Shown here in pieces: positions 1-7,290 of a stretch of 64,000 bases of DNA. Where the stretch lies: positions 2,294,001 to 2,358,000 of the forward strand of contig NZ_CP012201.1 in the NCBI RefSeq assembly GCF_001191005.1, read 5' to 3'. Numbering within the stretch: the first letter of the stretch is position 1; the number at the start of each line of letters is the position of its first letter. The notes under the pieces were generated by a model. The model had not been told where the DNA came from, did not search any database, and saw only the letters and a program-made list of their open reading frames with translations. The position numbers were made by a program, and so were the translations under genes. Origin of the DNA: Massilia sp. NR 4-1. Lineage in GTDB: Bacteria; Pseudomonadota; Gammaproteobacteria; Burkholderiales; Burkholderiaceae_D.

Positions 1-167
1 GCCAGCTCTTCGACCAGATCGCTCATTCTTGCCACATCCACGGCGGGCGGCGGTTCCTCGTGGCGCCTGTCGGCAGCGTTCAGATTCAAGGCCAGCCCGG
101 ACAACAGGCCAGCCGCCAGCAGGCATAGCGCCCCTTGCCGCATCGAAAATTTCATAAGGCCTTTCAT
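1..167 (-). CDS. partial exported protein, unknown family
   Basis: Only the N-terminus lies in the window; the gene runs off the left edge. The first codon is at 167, with an alternative ATG at 155 that has AAGG a few bases upstream and gives a more typical signal peptide start. The visible part has a few basic residues, a Leu/Ala-rich hydrophobic stretch (about residues 13-28) and then a polar Arg/Glu/Pro segment, as expected of a signal peptide or membrane anchor followed by an exported domain. The family cannot be told from about 55 residues. Its strand matches the next two genes. Confidence 0.5.
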   Translation of the reverse strand, partial: MKGLMKFSMRQGALCLLAAGLLSGLALNLNAADRRHEEPPPAVDVARMSDLVEEL

Positions 168-266
168 ATGCGGCGAAAGTGATCTGACGCACAAGCAACG
201 AGGTTTAAACGGCCGCGACTTCGTGCTGGCCGGCAGCTTACAGCCGCGCCGCGGCGCCCCATGCCG

Positions 267-734
267 CTAGGCGCTTTGATACAGCCGCCATAGATACGCC
301 AGCAGCAGCACGGCGCCCAAGGCCGCCAGGCGCACGATCCAGCCCTGGCGCTGCACGCGGCGCACCTGCTGGCGGCTTTCCACGCGCGCCGCTTCGATCA
401 AGGGCAGGTCGTCGGGATGGGCATAGGTCAGGTCGGGCGTGCGGTAGGTTTCCAGTTCATCGCCGCGCACGCGCGCTTCCAGCTTGCTGGCCAATTCCAG
501 CATCAGCGCAAGAAAGGCCTTGCCGGGATTCTTGGCCCACAGTTCACCATCCTGCAGGATCATGATTTCGCTGGCGCGGCCTTGCAGCGGCCGGTACAGG
601 CGCAGTTCGCCGCCTTCACGGTGCTCTGCGGCCAGCTTGCCGTCCATGCCCGCCACAGCGGCATGGATTTCCTCGCGTGAGAGCGGATGCAGTTGTCCAT
701 CAATGGTACGCAGTATGGTGACGTGGTAGCCCAT
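267..734 (-). CDS. hypothetical protein with C-terminal membrane anchor
   Basis: A 155-residue protein of no family I recognise. The first 120 residues are soluble and mixed in charge. Residues of about 132-150 form one strongly hydrophobic helix (AALGAVLLLAYLW), preceded by an Arg-rich stretch, so the protein is probably a tail-anchored inner-membrane protein with its bulk in the cytoplasm. It lies 128 bases downstream of the LuxR-type regulator gene on the same strand and could be read through from it, but the gap is large enough for its own promoter. The coding assignment rests on codon bias and a full-length frame with no better alternative. Confidence 0.6.
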   Translation of the reverse strand: MGYHVTILRTIDGQLHPLSREEIHAAVAGMDGKLAAEHREGGELRLYRPLQGRASEIMILQDGELWAKNPGKAFLALMLELASKLEARVRGDELETYRTPDLTYAHPDDLPLIEAARVESRQQVRRVQRQGWIVRLAALGAVLLLAYLWRLYQSA

Positions 735-862
735 TTTGATTCGCTGTGGAACGATTGAACGATGTCGGCGATTGTAATCAGATTAATATCAGGCTGCAAA
801 CGTTCATTATTGCATTACCAATATTCATCTTGCTGCGCTACCATCCACCGGATGGCGCAAGA

Positions 863-1645
863 TCAGATGGGCTTGATCAGCTTCAAGTCCATGGCGCGGC
901 TGATCGCATGGCGGGTGCCATACACCTTGAACTTGGACGCCACTTTCTTCAGGTGGAAGTAGACCGTGTGCTGCGAAATGCCGAGGATCTGGCCGATTTC
1001 CTGGCTGGTCTTGCCGCTTGCACTCCACTGCAGGCATTGCCGCTCGCGCGTGGTCAGGCGCGGCACTTCGGCCGGCCAGCTGGCGCGCCAGACGCGGCAA
1101 GCCGCTTCGTGCAGATAAGAACCGAGCAGGAACAGGTCGGCGGTGGCGCCCTTGTCGGCATCCTGGTGGAAGTAGAAATCGATGCGGCTCCAGCCCAGGT
1201 CGCTACGCGCCGCCATGCTCAGGCCGGACACGATGCCGGCGCCCTGCAGCGACTGGTACACCGGTGCGGCTTCCCCGCTGGCGCACAGGGTGGCGGTATC
1301 CCATTCAAGCGGAATGCCGGAGGCGCCGATATGGCGGCTGACGGGATCGGCTTCGTCGCCGAATTCGGCCATGATGTGCGGCGGCAGCGAGCCGATCGCC
1401 TGGCGCTGGCCGGCCACACTCATCCTGAGCATGAAGCTGCTGGCCGGGAAATGCTGCAATAAGTCCTGCGCAGCGGTCGCCAGGTCGGGCCATTGCTGCG
1501 CTCGCAAAAGCAAGGCCAGTTGCGAGCGCGAAGGCCGCAGGTGCATGTCGGTGCCCAGGATAGCTCCCCTTTCTGTATGCAGGTATCGGAAAACTTCGAT
1601 TAATTGTAAACATGACAACGCTGTATCATCAAGCATTATTTCCAA
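863..1645 (-). CDS. LuxR-family regulator with autoinducer-binding domain (LuxR solo)
   Basis: A 260-residue quorum-sensing type transcription factor. The C-terminus (about 195-250) is a classical LuxR helix-turn-helix: LTTRERQCLQW, then a recognition helix around TSQEIGQILGISQHTVYFHL. The N-terminal two-thirds fits the acyl-homoserine-lactone-binding fold: the DP of EADPVSRH and a Trp about 15 residues later match ligand-pocket positions of TraR/LuxR by eye. There is no luxI-type synthase in the window, so it is best read as a solo receptor that may sense signals made elsewhere. It is divergent from the iron-receptor gene, with 258 bases of shared intergenic DNA. Whether the ligand is an acyl-homoserine lactone cannot be told from sequence. 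Confidence 0.85.
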   Translation of the reverse strand: MEIMLDDTALSCLQLIEVFRYLHTERGAILGTDMHLRPSRSQLALLLRAQQWPDLATAAQDLLQHFPASSFMLRMSVAGQRQAIGSLPPHIMAEFGDEADPVSRHIGASGIPLEWDTATLCASGEAAPVYQSLQGAGIVSGLSMAARSDLGWSRIDFYFHQDADKGATADLFLLGSYLHEAACRVWRASWPAEVPRLTTRERQCLQWSASGKTSQEIGQILGISQHTVYFHLKKVASKFKVYGTRHAISRAMDLKLIKPI

Positions 1646-1836
1646 ATTGCAAACAACTAGCCACTCTCAGTAGCACGACCGTGCTGATATTGCACCGCAT
1701 CAAAATTATCTTTTCGGTAATTTTGCACTGAAGCGCTTGCTGCATGCCAGTGTTTTTACCCTACGAATTCTGATAGTTCTTTCAGCCTAAATCTTTGTGT
1801 CTAAGAAAGAAAAATTACTGATTTTGTAAATAAATG

Positions 1837-1865
1837 TTGCAGGCGCAAATGCGAATCAGTATCAT
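1837..1865 (+). promoter_or_regulatory. promoter with overlapping Fur box upstream of the TonB receptor
   Basis: A sigma70-like promoter TTGCAG (1837-1842), 17-base spacer, TATCAT (1860-1865). Overlapping it is TGCGAATCAGTATCA at 1850-1864, which matches 11 of the 14 fixed positions of the 7-1-7 Fur consensus TGATAAT-N-ATTATCA. Fur bound here would cover the -10 element, so the receptor operon should be repressed when iron is replete. Confidence 0.7.
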
Positions 1866-1903
1866 TTACTTTTTTATTCAAAGTAGAAAACGGGTAGAAA
1901 CTG

Positions 1904-3850
1904 ATGTTCAATAAGAAAATTCTGGCAGTCGCTGTGGCAAGTATTGGCATGCAATCGGCATACGCGGCCGATGCAGCCGGCATCAACGATATCGATACCG
2001 TGCTGGTGACCGCCTCGTTGCAAAAGCACACGGTGGCCTCCGCCCCCGCCTTCGCCACGGTACTGAGCACCGAAGACATTGAGAAATCCCCGGTCAATAG
2101 CCTGGCCGACCTGCTGCGTGAAACCGTCGGCGTGGCCAACGTCACCGACGACAGCGGCCGCGACCAGATCTCCATCCGCGGCCTGGACGGCAAGTACACG
2201 CTGATGCTGGTCAACGGCAAGCGCGTCTCCTCCACCGGCGCCCTGTGGCGCGGCAGCGATTTCGACTTCAACTCCATCCCGCTGAGCAGCATCAAGCGCG
2301 TGGAAATCGTGCGCGGTCCGATGGCCGCCCTGTACGGTTCCGACGCCATCGGCGGCGTGGTCAACATCATCACCAAGACCCCGACCAAGGACTGGAAAGG
2401 CAGCGTCACCGGCGAATACCGCCAGATCGCCTCCGGCGACCAAGGCAATCAGCACAAGCTGAGCGCGAACGTCTCGGGCGCCGTCAACGACGCGCTGAGC
2501 CTGTCGCTCAACGGCGAAATCTACGACCGCGACCCATGGTTCGCGCCAGGCGCCAACCCGGCCATCCAGTCGCCGGCGCTGGAAGAAAAGAAATCGCATA
2601 ACTTCGTCGGCAGCGCCACGTGGAAACTGGCCGAGAACCAGAGCCTGGACTTCGACCTGGCCTATGCCAACGACAAGCGTCCCTACGGCGTCTACTACTA
2701 CTACTTCGATCCGGCCAGCAAATACGAAGCGCGCGATCTGCGCGCGCAGGAATCCAAGCGCACCACCTTCGGCGTGACCCATAAGGGCAGCTGGGACTGG
2801 GGCAGCACGCACGCTTACCTGAGCCGCGAAACCACCAAGATCGACGACTTCAACACCCGCTACAACGCGCCGCAGCAGCGCAATCTGAAGGAAGAGAACA
2901 CCTACGCCAAGTTCTACGCCAACGTCAGCCTGGGCATCAATGCACTGGCCGCCGGCGTCGACCTGCGCCGCCAGGAAATCAAGGACGCGGTCAGCTTCGT
3001 CAAGACCGGCAAGGCCAAGATCGACAGCTCGGCCCTGTTCGTGGAAGACGAAATCACCCTGGCCGACAGCCTGCGCCTGACCCTGTCCGGCCGCGCCGAC
3101 CATAACGACAGCTTCGGCAACCACTTCTCGCCGAAGGGCTACCTGACCTACGCGCTGAACAAGGACATCACCATCAAGGGTGGCGTGAGCAAGGCCTTCA
3201 AAGCGCCGGAAGCCTATCAGACCAATGCCGAATACGGCATCATCAGCTGCGGCGGCAACTGCATGTTGTACGGTAATCCAGCGCTGGAACCGGAAACCAG
3301 CACCAACTATGAAGGCGGCATCGAGATCCGCAAGAAAACCTGGGGCGCCAGCGCCGTGGTATTCAAGAACGATGTCGACGACATGATCCTCGCCGCCTAT
3401 GATCCGGCCCTCAAAATGCGCCGTTGGACCAATATCAACAAGGCCAAGACCAGCGGCCTGGAACTGCAAGGCGATGTGCAGCTGCATCCGCAATTCTCGG
3501 TCAGCGCCAACTACACCCATCTGAACGCCGATGCGATCGATAACCAGGGTAAGAAAACCCAGATCGACAGCCGTCCGAAAAACACGGCCCACGTCAGCTT
3601 CGATTGGAAACCGCTGCCTTGGCTGACCAGCTCCCTGTCCAGCAACTACATCGGCAAACAGTTCTATGAACAGCACGAGCTGCCGAGCTACACCCGTACC
3701 GATCTGGCGCTGTCGGCCAAGGTGGACAAGGTGGTGCTGCGCTTTGGCGTGAAAAACCTGGGCAATGTGAACCTGGACAAGAAGGATAAAAACTTCCAGA
3801 GCAATGAACTGGGCCGCAACTACTACGCCAGCGCGACTTATAACTTCTAA
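1904..3850 (+). CDS. TonB-dependent ferric-siderophore receptor
   Basis: A 648-residue outer-membrane receptor for uptake of an iron chelate, energised by TonB. It has a signal peptide ending near QSAYA, a plug domain (about 40-150) with the typical VEIVRGPMAALYGSDAIGGVVNIITK block (written in parts: VEIVRGP, then ALYGSDAIGG), and a beta-barrel of 22-strand type ending in the outer-membrane C-terminal aromatic residue (ATYNF). The plug and the length are closest to the catecholate/colicin-receptor (FepA/CirA/IrgA) class, but the ligand is not determined by what can be seen. It is first in an operon with three small-to-medium inner-membrane proteins of iron uptake and sits behind a Fur-type promoter. 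There is no TonB/ExbB/ExbD in the window. Confidence 0.92.
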   Translation: MFNKKILAVAVASIGMQSAYAADAAGINDIDTVLVTASLQKHTVASAPAFATVLSTEDIEKSPVNSLADLLRETVGVANVTDDSGRDQISIRGLDGKYTLMLVNGKRVSSTGALWRGSDFDFNSIPLSSIKRVEIVRGPMAALYGSDAIGGVVNIITKTPTKDWKGSVTGEYRQIASGDQGNQHKLSANVSGAVNDALSLSLNGEIYDRDPWFAPGANPAIQSPALEEKKSHNFVGSATWKLAENQSLDFDLAYANDKRPYGVYYYYFDPASKYEARDLRAQESKRTTFGVTHKGSWDWGSTHAYLSRETTKIDDFNTRYNAPQQRNLKEENTYAKFYANVSLGINALAAGVDLRRQEIKDAVSFVKTGKAKIDSSALFVEDEITLADSLRLTLSGRADHNDSFGNHFSPKGYLTYALNKDITIKGGVSKAFKAPEAYQTNAEYGIISCGGNCMLYGNPALEPETSTNYEGGIEIRKKTWGASAVVFKNDVDDMILAAYDPALKMRRWTNINKAKTSGLELQGDVQLHPQFSVSANYTHLNADAIDNQGKKTQIDSRPKNTAHVSFDWKPLPWLTSSLSSNYIGKQFYEQHELPSYTRTDLALSAKVDKVVLRFGVKNLGNVNLDKKDKNFQSNELGRNYYASATYNF

Positions 3851-3924
3851 GTCCCGCAGCTAGCGGTTTTTCGACCGATGCGCTCATGCCCTCTTGCGGG
3901 GCATGGGCGCTTACCGTTTCTACT

Positions 3925-4188
3925 ATGCCGACTATTTTCTTTTACTTACTGACGCTGCTGGGCTGCGCCCTGCTCTATCTGAGCCACCGCCACCAGGCCT
4001 GGCTGCGCGCGCCGCTGCCCGCCTGGCCGGCCCGCTTGGCCGGTGCATGCATGCTGCTGCTGGCCCTGCCCTGCGGCCTGGGTTTCCTCGGCACTGCCAC
4101 CACGGTCTTCGTCTGGCTGGTGTTGCAGATGCTGGCCTTCGGCCTGTTCCCGTTTATCGCCCTGCTGCTGGGGAGGGCCAAGGCATGA
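3925..4188 (+). CDS. DUF3325-type small membrane protein of iron-uptake operon
   Basis: An 87-residue protein with about three hydrophobic helices (near 1-17, 30-52 and 57-80) separated by an Arg/His-rich loop (SHRHQAWLRAP). Length, helix spacing and the position just behind a TonB-dependent receptor fit the DUF3325 family, which accompanies PepSY proteins in many Burkholderiales and Pseudomonas iron loci. The start at 3925 is preferred to an earlier in-frame ATG at 3886 because it begins directly with the first membrane helix. It overlaps the next gene by an ATGA, so the two are translationally coupled. The molecular role is not known. Confidence 0.7.
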   Translation: MPTIFFYLLTLLGCALLYLSHRHQAWLRAPLPAWPARLAGACMLLLALPCGLGFLGTATTVFVWLVLQMLAFGLFPFIALLLGRAKA

Positions 4189-4490
4189 GCGGCAAAAGCA
4201 AAAACACTATCCGCGCCGACTGGTGGAGCAAGACACTGGCCGGCTGCATTCTGGGCTGGACCTTGGCCCTGGCCGTGGCGGGTATCTTCGCCTGGGCCGG
4301 TCCCGGCGGCGCCGATGCGCCGAATAAAACCCAGTTCGTGATGTGGATGATCGCACCCGTATGGATGCTGGTCTTCAGTCTGAGCTATCTGTTCCGCAGC
4401 GGCGCGCGCGCCCTGCTCTGGCTGAGCGTGGCCAACGCGCTGGCCTATGCCCTTCTTTTCTCTCTGCGTGGAGTACCGGCCCTGTCATGA
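4185..4490 (+). CDS. DUF3649-type membrane protein of iron-uptake operon
   Basis: A 101-residue inner-membrane protein with three hydrophobic segments (about 17-38, 50-70 and 77-95). The N-terminal DWWSKTLAGCILGWTLALA and the MWMIAPVWMLVFSLSYLFRS segment fit DUF3649 proteins, which are found with TonB receptors and PepSY proteins. It starts inside the stop of the DUF3325 gene (ATGA) and itself overlaps the PepSY gene by another ATGA, so receptor-linked genes two to four form one tightly coupled unit. The role is presumably in processing or reducing imported ferric chelates at the inner membrane, an inference from context only. Confidence 0.7.
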   Translation: MSGKSKNTIRADWWSKTLAGCILGWTLALAVAGIFAWAGPGGADAPNKTQFVMWMIAPVWMLVFSLSYLFRSGARALLWLSVANALAYALLFSLRGVPALS

Positions 4491-6145
4491 AAATCCGCAG
4501 CGATATCCTCCGTATTTACCAAAGCCTGCATACCTGGGCCGGTCTCGGCGCCGGCATGCTGCTGTTCATCGGCTTCTTCGCCGGCGCGCTCACCATGTTC
4601 AAGGAGCCGCTGGACCGCTGGGCCAGCAGTCCGGCCGCCGCGCATGGCGCGCCAGCCGCCGCCACCGACGAGGCCAGCCTGGACAAGCTGGTGGCCCAGG
4701 TGCTGGAGCGCTATCCCGCCGCGCGCCAGGAATTCACCCTGCATCTGGAGCGCAACGAATACGCCACCTCGCCCATCAGCTGGAGCGCGGGCGAAGGTGG
4801 GCGCGAACTCGATCTGTCGGCGCGGCGCTGGGAAGCGGAACTGGATGCATCCGGCCAGCTGCAGGTGCGGCAAGCCTTGCCCACCCAGTTGGCGCAGCTG
4901 ATCGATATGCTGCACCGTACCGGCGGCATTCCCGGCTCGCTGGGCGGCGAATACATCGGCATCTATCTGATGGGCGTGGCCGCCGTGCTGTATTTCCTGG
5001 CCCTGGTGTCCGGCCTGATCCTGCTGCTGCCCACCCTGGTCAAGGACTTCTTCGCCCTGCGCGCGGGCAAGAACCGCAAGCGCTTCTGGCTCGACGCCCA
5101 CAATATCGTCGGCATCACCAGCCTGCCCTTCCACATCGTGATCAGCGTGACGGTGATCGTGTTCGCCTTCCACGACCAGTTCTACGACAGCCTGGCGCAT
5201 GTGGTGTACGAAGGCCGTCCCATGTTCGGCGTGGCGCCCGGCGCCAAGCCCGTGGCGCGTCCGCTGGCCGATATGCTGCCGCCCACCACGCTGCTGCGCA
5301 AGGTGCGCGACACGGCGCCCGAAGCCGAGGTGACGGAAGTGCTGTTCATGGGCCTGGACAGTCCGCGCCCCATGGTGCGCGCAGCGGTGGCCGACGCCCG
5401 CCATCTGGTGGCCGGCCCCACCACCGGCTTCGTGATAATCGATCCCTACACCGGCAAGACCGATACCGATATGCTGCCCGGTAAGGAGGATTTCTGGAGC
5501 AGCTTGGTCACGCCCTTCTTCGCTCTCCATTTCGGCAATTACGGCGGCAATCTGACGCGCTGGATCTACTTCGCGCTCGGCCTGGGCGGCGCCTTCCTCT
5601 TCTATACCGGCAATCTGCTGTGGGTGGAAAAGCGGCGCAAGAACCAGTTGCGCGGCGGCGCCCTGCCGCAGCAGACGCGCGCCACCGCGCTGATGGCCAG
5701 CGCCACCCTCGGCGTTTGCCTCGGCAGCGTGGCCGGCAGTGCCTTCACCATCGCCGCCGCCAAGTGGCTGCATGCCTGGGTGGCGAATGCGAATGCGGCC
5801 TGCGTGACGGTGTATTACGCGGTCTTCCTCGCCAGCGTGGCCTGGGCCTTCTGGCGCGGTGCGGCGCGCGCGGCGCCGCAACTGCTGGCGCTGTGCGCGC
5901 TGGCCGCCTTCGCCATTCCGCTCGCCACCTTCGCAGGATGGCTGCTGCCGCAGTCCGGCCTGTGGTCGCACGCCAGCGGCGCTGCGCTCGGCGTCGATCT
6001 GAGCGGCCTGGCACTGGGCCTGGTGCTGCTGTATGGCGCAAGGCTGAGCACGCGCCGGCTGCGCCACGGTCCGGCCGACAGCGTCTGGTCAGCAGCGCCG
6101 CGCGCACACGCTGGGGAATTGCACAAGCTGGCACGACAAGAGTAG
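4487..6145 (+). CDS. PepSY-associated transmembrane protein (iron reductase-like)
   Basis: A 552-residue inner-membrane protein of the PepSY_TM family. It begins with a membrane helix (LHTWAGLGAGMLLFIGFFAGALTMF, residues about 16-40), followed by a periplasmic domain with PepSY-like segments, a second helix (IYLMGVAAVLYFLALVSGLILLLP), conserved His in FWLDAHNIVG, and several more C-terminal helices. Members of this family lie beside TonB receptors and are thought to act as inner-membrane ferric reductases or to process siderophores (family knowledge). The start at 4487 is chosen because it overlaps the DUF3649 stop as ATGA and begins MKIRSDILRIYQSLHTW, the usual family start; upstream in-frame extension would run through the preceding gene. 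Confidence 0.85.
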   Translation: MKIRSDILRIYQSLHTWAGLGAGMLLFIGFFAGALTMFKEPLDRWASSPAAAHGAPAAATDEASLDKLVAQVLERYPAARQEFTLHLERNEYATSPISWSAGEGGRELDLSARRWEAELDASGQLQVRQALPTQLAQLIDMLHRTGGIPGSLGGEYIGIYLMGVAAVLYFLALVSGLILLLPTLVKDFFALRAGKNRKRFWLDAHNIVGITSLPFHIVISVTVIVFAFHDQFYDSLAHVVYEGRPMFGVAPGAKPVARPLADMLPPTTLLRKVRDTAPEAEVTEVLFMGLDSPRPMVRAAVADARHLVAGPTTGFVIIDPYTGKTDTDMLPGKEDFWSSLVTPFFALHFGNYGGNLTRWIYFALGLGGAFLFYTGNLLWVEKRRKNQLRGGALPQQTRATALMASATLGVCLGSVAGSAFTIAAAKWLHAWVANANAACVTVYYAVFLASVAWAFWRGAARAAPQLLALCALAAFAIPLATFAGWLLPQSGLWSHASGAALGVDLSGLALGLVLLYGARLSTRRLRHGPADSVWSAAPRAHAGELHKLARQE

Positions 6146-6148
6146 GAT

Positions 6149-6162
6149 TTGACCTGGATCAA
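6149..6162 (+). promoter_or_regulatory. Anr/FNR box upstream of DUF2892-USP-phaC
   Basis: TTGACCTGGATCAA matches the FNR/Anr consensus TTGAT-N4-ATCAA at nine of ten fixed positions. It lies three bases after the stop of the PepSY gene and 69 bases before the next start codon. A weak -10-like hexamer (CAGACT, 6185-6190) sits where a class II activator site centred at -41.5 would place it. The implied regulation is activation under oxygen limitation. Confidence 0.75.
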
Positions 6163-6231
6163 AGTTATTGTCGGCCCATCGGCTCAGACTGATGCTCATC
6201 AGGAACTTACTTTGTCATCAAGGAGGGTTTT

Positions 6232-6420
6232 ATGAGCATCAATCAAGGACTGGTCGACCGCTGTGTGCATATTCTGATGATTGCGGGACTTTTGATAGCG
6301 ACCGGCATGGTGTATTTCGGCATCGCAGGCTGGATTGTGCTGATTCCGGCGCTGGCGGGCCTGACCGGCTTGGGCCGCGCGCTGCTGCCGTCCGCCGCGC
6401 AGGCCCGCCGCTACGGCTGA
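6232..6420 (+). CDS. DUF2892-type small membrane protein
   Basis: A 62-residue inner-membrane protein with two hydrophobic helices (about 9-27 and 28-45: RCVHILMIAGLLIATGMVYFGIAGWIVLIPALAGLTG in order). The pattern fits DUF2892 (YgaP-like membrane domain), which often occurs alone or fused to rhodanese domains. A strong ribosome site (AAGGAGGG, 6218-6225) precedes it. It is the first gene behind the Anr/FNR box and is followed after 26 bases by the universal stress protein, so all are probably co-transcribed. Function unknown. Confidence 0.75.
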   Translation: MSINQGLVDRCVHILMIAGLLIATGMVYFGIAGWIVLIPALAGLTGLGRALLPSAAQARRYG

Positions 6421-6446
6421 CATCCGCGCCAAACAGGAGGAAGATC

Positions 6447-7283
6447 ATGTTCAAGACTATCGTATTGCATGTAGACGCCTCACCCCAGTTCGATGCGCGC
6501 ATGGCCCTGGCCGCGCGCATGGCGCAGGACTTCGAGGCCCACCTGGTCGGCTGCGCCGTCACCGGCCTGTCGCTGCGCGACTTCGTCTTCCTGGCCTGCT
6601 CCAACCGCAGCGCCGTTCCCAGCGGCGAGTACGAGCAGATGCGCGAAGCGCCGCGCATCCACCTCCAGCAATTCACCCAGCAGGCGGAAAGCCTGGGCGT
6701 CGATTCCTACGAATCGCGCATGGTCGACGAGGACGCGGTGCAAGCCTTGCAGCTGCAGGCGCGCTACGCCGACCTGCTGGTGGTGGGACGTGGCGATCCC
6801 GATTCGCGCGGCCTGCGCGGTACGGCCAGGCTGCCCGAGGAGCTGGCCCTGCACAGCACCCGTCCGGTGCTGGTGGTGCCGGACGGCTACCACCGCGAAG
6901 GCGGCATCGGCAAGGTCACCATCGGCTGGAACGCCAGCATGGAAGCCACGCGTGCCGTGCAGACCGCCCTGCCGCTGCTGCGCCGCGCATCCAAGGTGCA
7001 GGTGGCCGTCATCAATCCCGACGAAATGCCGGAGCGCCATGGCGAACAGCCGGGCGCGGACCTGGCCCTGTACCTGGCGCGGCATGGCGTGCAGATCGAG
7101 GTGGTACAGATCGAAACCGCGCAGACCACGGCCGGCGCCCTGCTCGACCTGGCGCGCAGCAGCGGTGCCGACCTGCTGGTGGCCGGTGCGCGCGGCCATA
7201 GCCGCTACCGCGAATGGGCTTTGGGCGGCGTTACGCGCGACCTGCTCGACCAGGCGACACTGCCCCTGTTGCTGGCCCACTGA
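6447..7283 (+). CDS. universal stress protein, tandem UspA domains
   Basis: A 278-residue cytoplasmic protein with two UspA folds: residues about 1-145 (beginning MFKTIVLHVDASP, with LLVVGRGD and RPVLVVPDG) and about 150-278 (beginning KVTIGWNASMEATRAV, ending in the ATP-binding type motif LLVAGARGHSRYREWALGGVT). The second domain keeps a G-x2-G-x9-G-type loop and so may bind nucleotide; the first is less canonical. The start follows AGGAGG at 6435-6440. Tandem Usp proteins of this type are commonly induced by Anr/FNR in beta- and gamma-proteobacteria, in line with the upstream box. It lies directly before a PHA synthase gene. Confidence 0.9.
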   Translation: MFKTIVLHVDASPQFDARMALAARMAQDFEAHLVGCAVTGLSLRDFVFLACSNRSAVPSGEYEQMREAPRIHLQQFTQQAESLGVDSYESRMVDEDAVQALQLQARYADLLVVGRGDPDSRGLRGTARLPEELALHSTRPVLVVPDGYHREGGIGKVTIGWNASMEATRAVQTALPLLRRASKVQVAVINPDEMPERHGEQPGADLALYLARHGVQIEVVQIETAQTTAGALLDLARSSGADLLVAGARGHSRYREWALGGVTRDLLDQATLPLLLAH

Positions 7284-7290
7284 GGCCGCC

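Noticed and set aside
1874..6067. Long minus-strand open frames opposite the TonB receptor and the PepSY gene
   Set aside because: They are shadows of well-supported plus-strand genes in high-GC DNA; compositions are Ala/Gly/Arg/Val-rich with no family resemblance.
6493..7290. N-terminal extension of the PHA synthase through the Usp gene
   Set aside because: The extension is an out-of-frame reading of the Usp gene. The PhaC domain starts after 7291.
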